Source: Chloroflexota bacterium
GTDB taxonomy: Bacteria; Chloroflexota; Anaerolineae; Anaerolineales; UBA11858
Reading direction: 5' to 3'
NCBI GenBank assembly: GCA_003513015.1
Contig: DOTA01000411.1
Coordinates: 1 to 5,542, forward strand
DNA length: 5,542 nucleotides
A program made the position numbers and the translations under genes. This document shows, in pieces, positions 5,387-5,542 of this stretch (the first letter of the stretch is position 1; every line of letters starts with the position of its first letter). The notes beneath the pieces are model-generated. The model was not told the DNA's origin, made no database searches, and saw only the letters and a list, made by a program, of their open reading frames with translations.

Positions 5387-5542
5387 ATGGCTCTATACCT
5401 GAGTTTCAAAGAAGTTTGGCGCAATCGTGGGCGCTTTTTACTCTTCAGCCTGGTGATTGCGCTCATCACCCTGCTGGTGCTGTTCGTCGCCGCTTTGGGC
5501 GAAGGGCTGGCTGCAGCCAATAAACAATATTTCGATAAACTG
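5387..5542 (+). CDS. N-terminus of a MacB/FtsX-type ABC transporter permease (3' end beyond window)
   Basis: Only the first 52 residues are present. They show a short amphipathic start with a basic patch (FKEVWRNRGRF, 7-17) and then a long hydrophobic helix (about 18-38) ending in a Gly-Glu-Gly turn before AAANKQYFDK. This is the usual opening of MacB/FtsX/DevC-like permeases, whose first helix is followed by a large extracytoplasmic domain and three more helices. The ATG is supported by CGGAGA at 5375-5380, six bases upstream, and by the strong promoter above. An ATPase and a membrane-fusion partner would be expected beyond the edge. With so little sequence the cargo cannot be guessed and the family call is moderate. 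Confidence 0.7.
   Translation, partial: MALYLSFKEVWRNRGRFLLFSLVIALITLLVLFVAALGEGLAAANKQYFDKL

Noticed and set aside
1..5542. CRISPR, tRNA, insertion-sequence or phage signals
   Set aside because: No spaced direct repeats, tRNA-like cloverleaf, transposase or terminal inverted repeats were seen on reading either strand.

Overview
The window has a bacterial gene layout: short gaps, Shine-Dalgarno sequences, sigma70-like promoters and hairpin terminators. Base composition is mixed, with fairly balanced coding GC and AT-rich gaps. The gene content (a TldD/TldE pair behind an ArsR-type regulator, a 17beta-HSD-like SDR, an HdeD/DUF308 membrane protein and a MacB/FtsX-type permease) would suit an Anaerolineae-like Chloroflexota genome. 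That placement is an impression from protein style. No rRNA or other marker gene is present to confirm it.

Left part, minus strand (3135 down to 1): a three-gene operon. It runs from a winged-helix ArsR-like regulator, through the metalloprotease subunit TldD (complete, with HExxxH and a downstream Cys ligand), to its partner TldE/PmbA (340 residues visible, C-terminus beyond the window edge). The regulator and tldD are 28 bases apart. tldD and pmbA are 2 bases apart, and the pmbA ribosome binding site lies inside the last tldD codons, so the two subunits are probably made together.

Middle (3136-4240): a short AT-rich divergent promoter region separates the regulator from a plus-strand SDR oxidoreductase. 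It holds a perfect 15-bp palindrome whose two arms each carry a TAGAAT -10-like hexamer, one per strand. A single operator could therefore control both directions, and autoregulation by the ArsR-like protein is the natural guess. Two hairpins follow the SDR.

Right part (4259-5542): a small minus-strand gene for a single-pass membrane protein with a His/Met-containing tail, then a strong intrinsic terminator belonging to the next minus-strand gene, an HdeD-family six-helix membrane protein. A 203-base divergent gap with a near-consensus plus-strand promoter (TTGACA-17-TATATT) leads to the first 52 codons of an ABC-transporter permease that runs off the window.

No RNA gene, CRISPR array, insertion sequence or phage element was seen. 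The most interesting points are the regulated TldD/TldE operon with its shared palindrome and the uncharacterised small His/Met membrane protein. I do not see clear evidence for a wholly new system.
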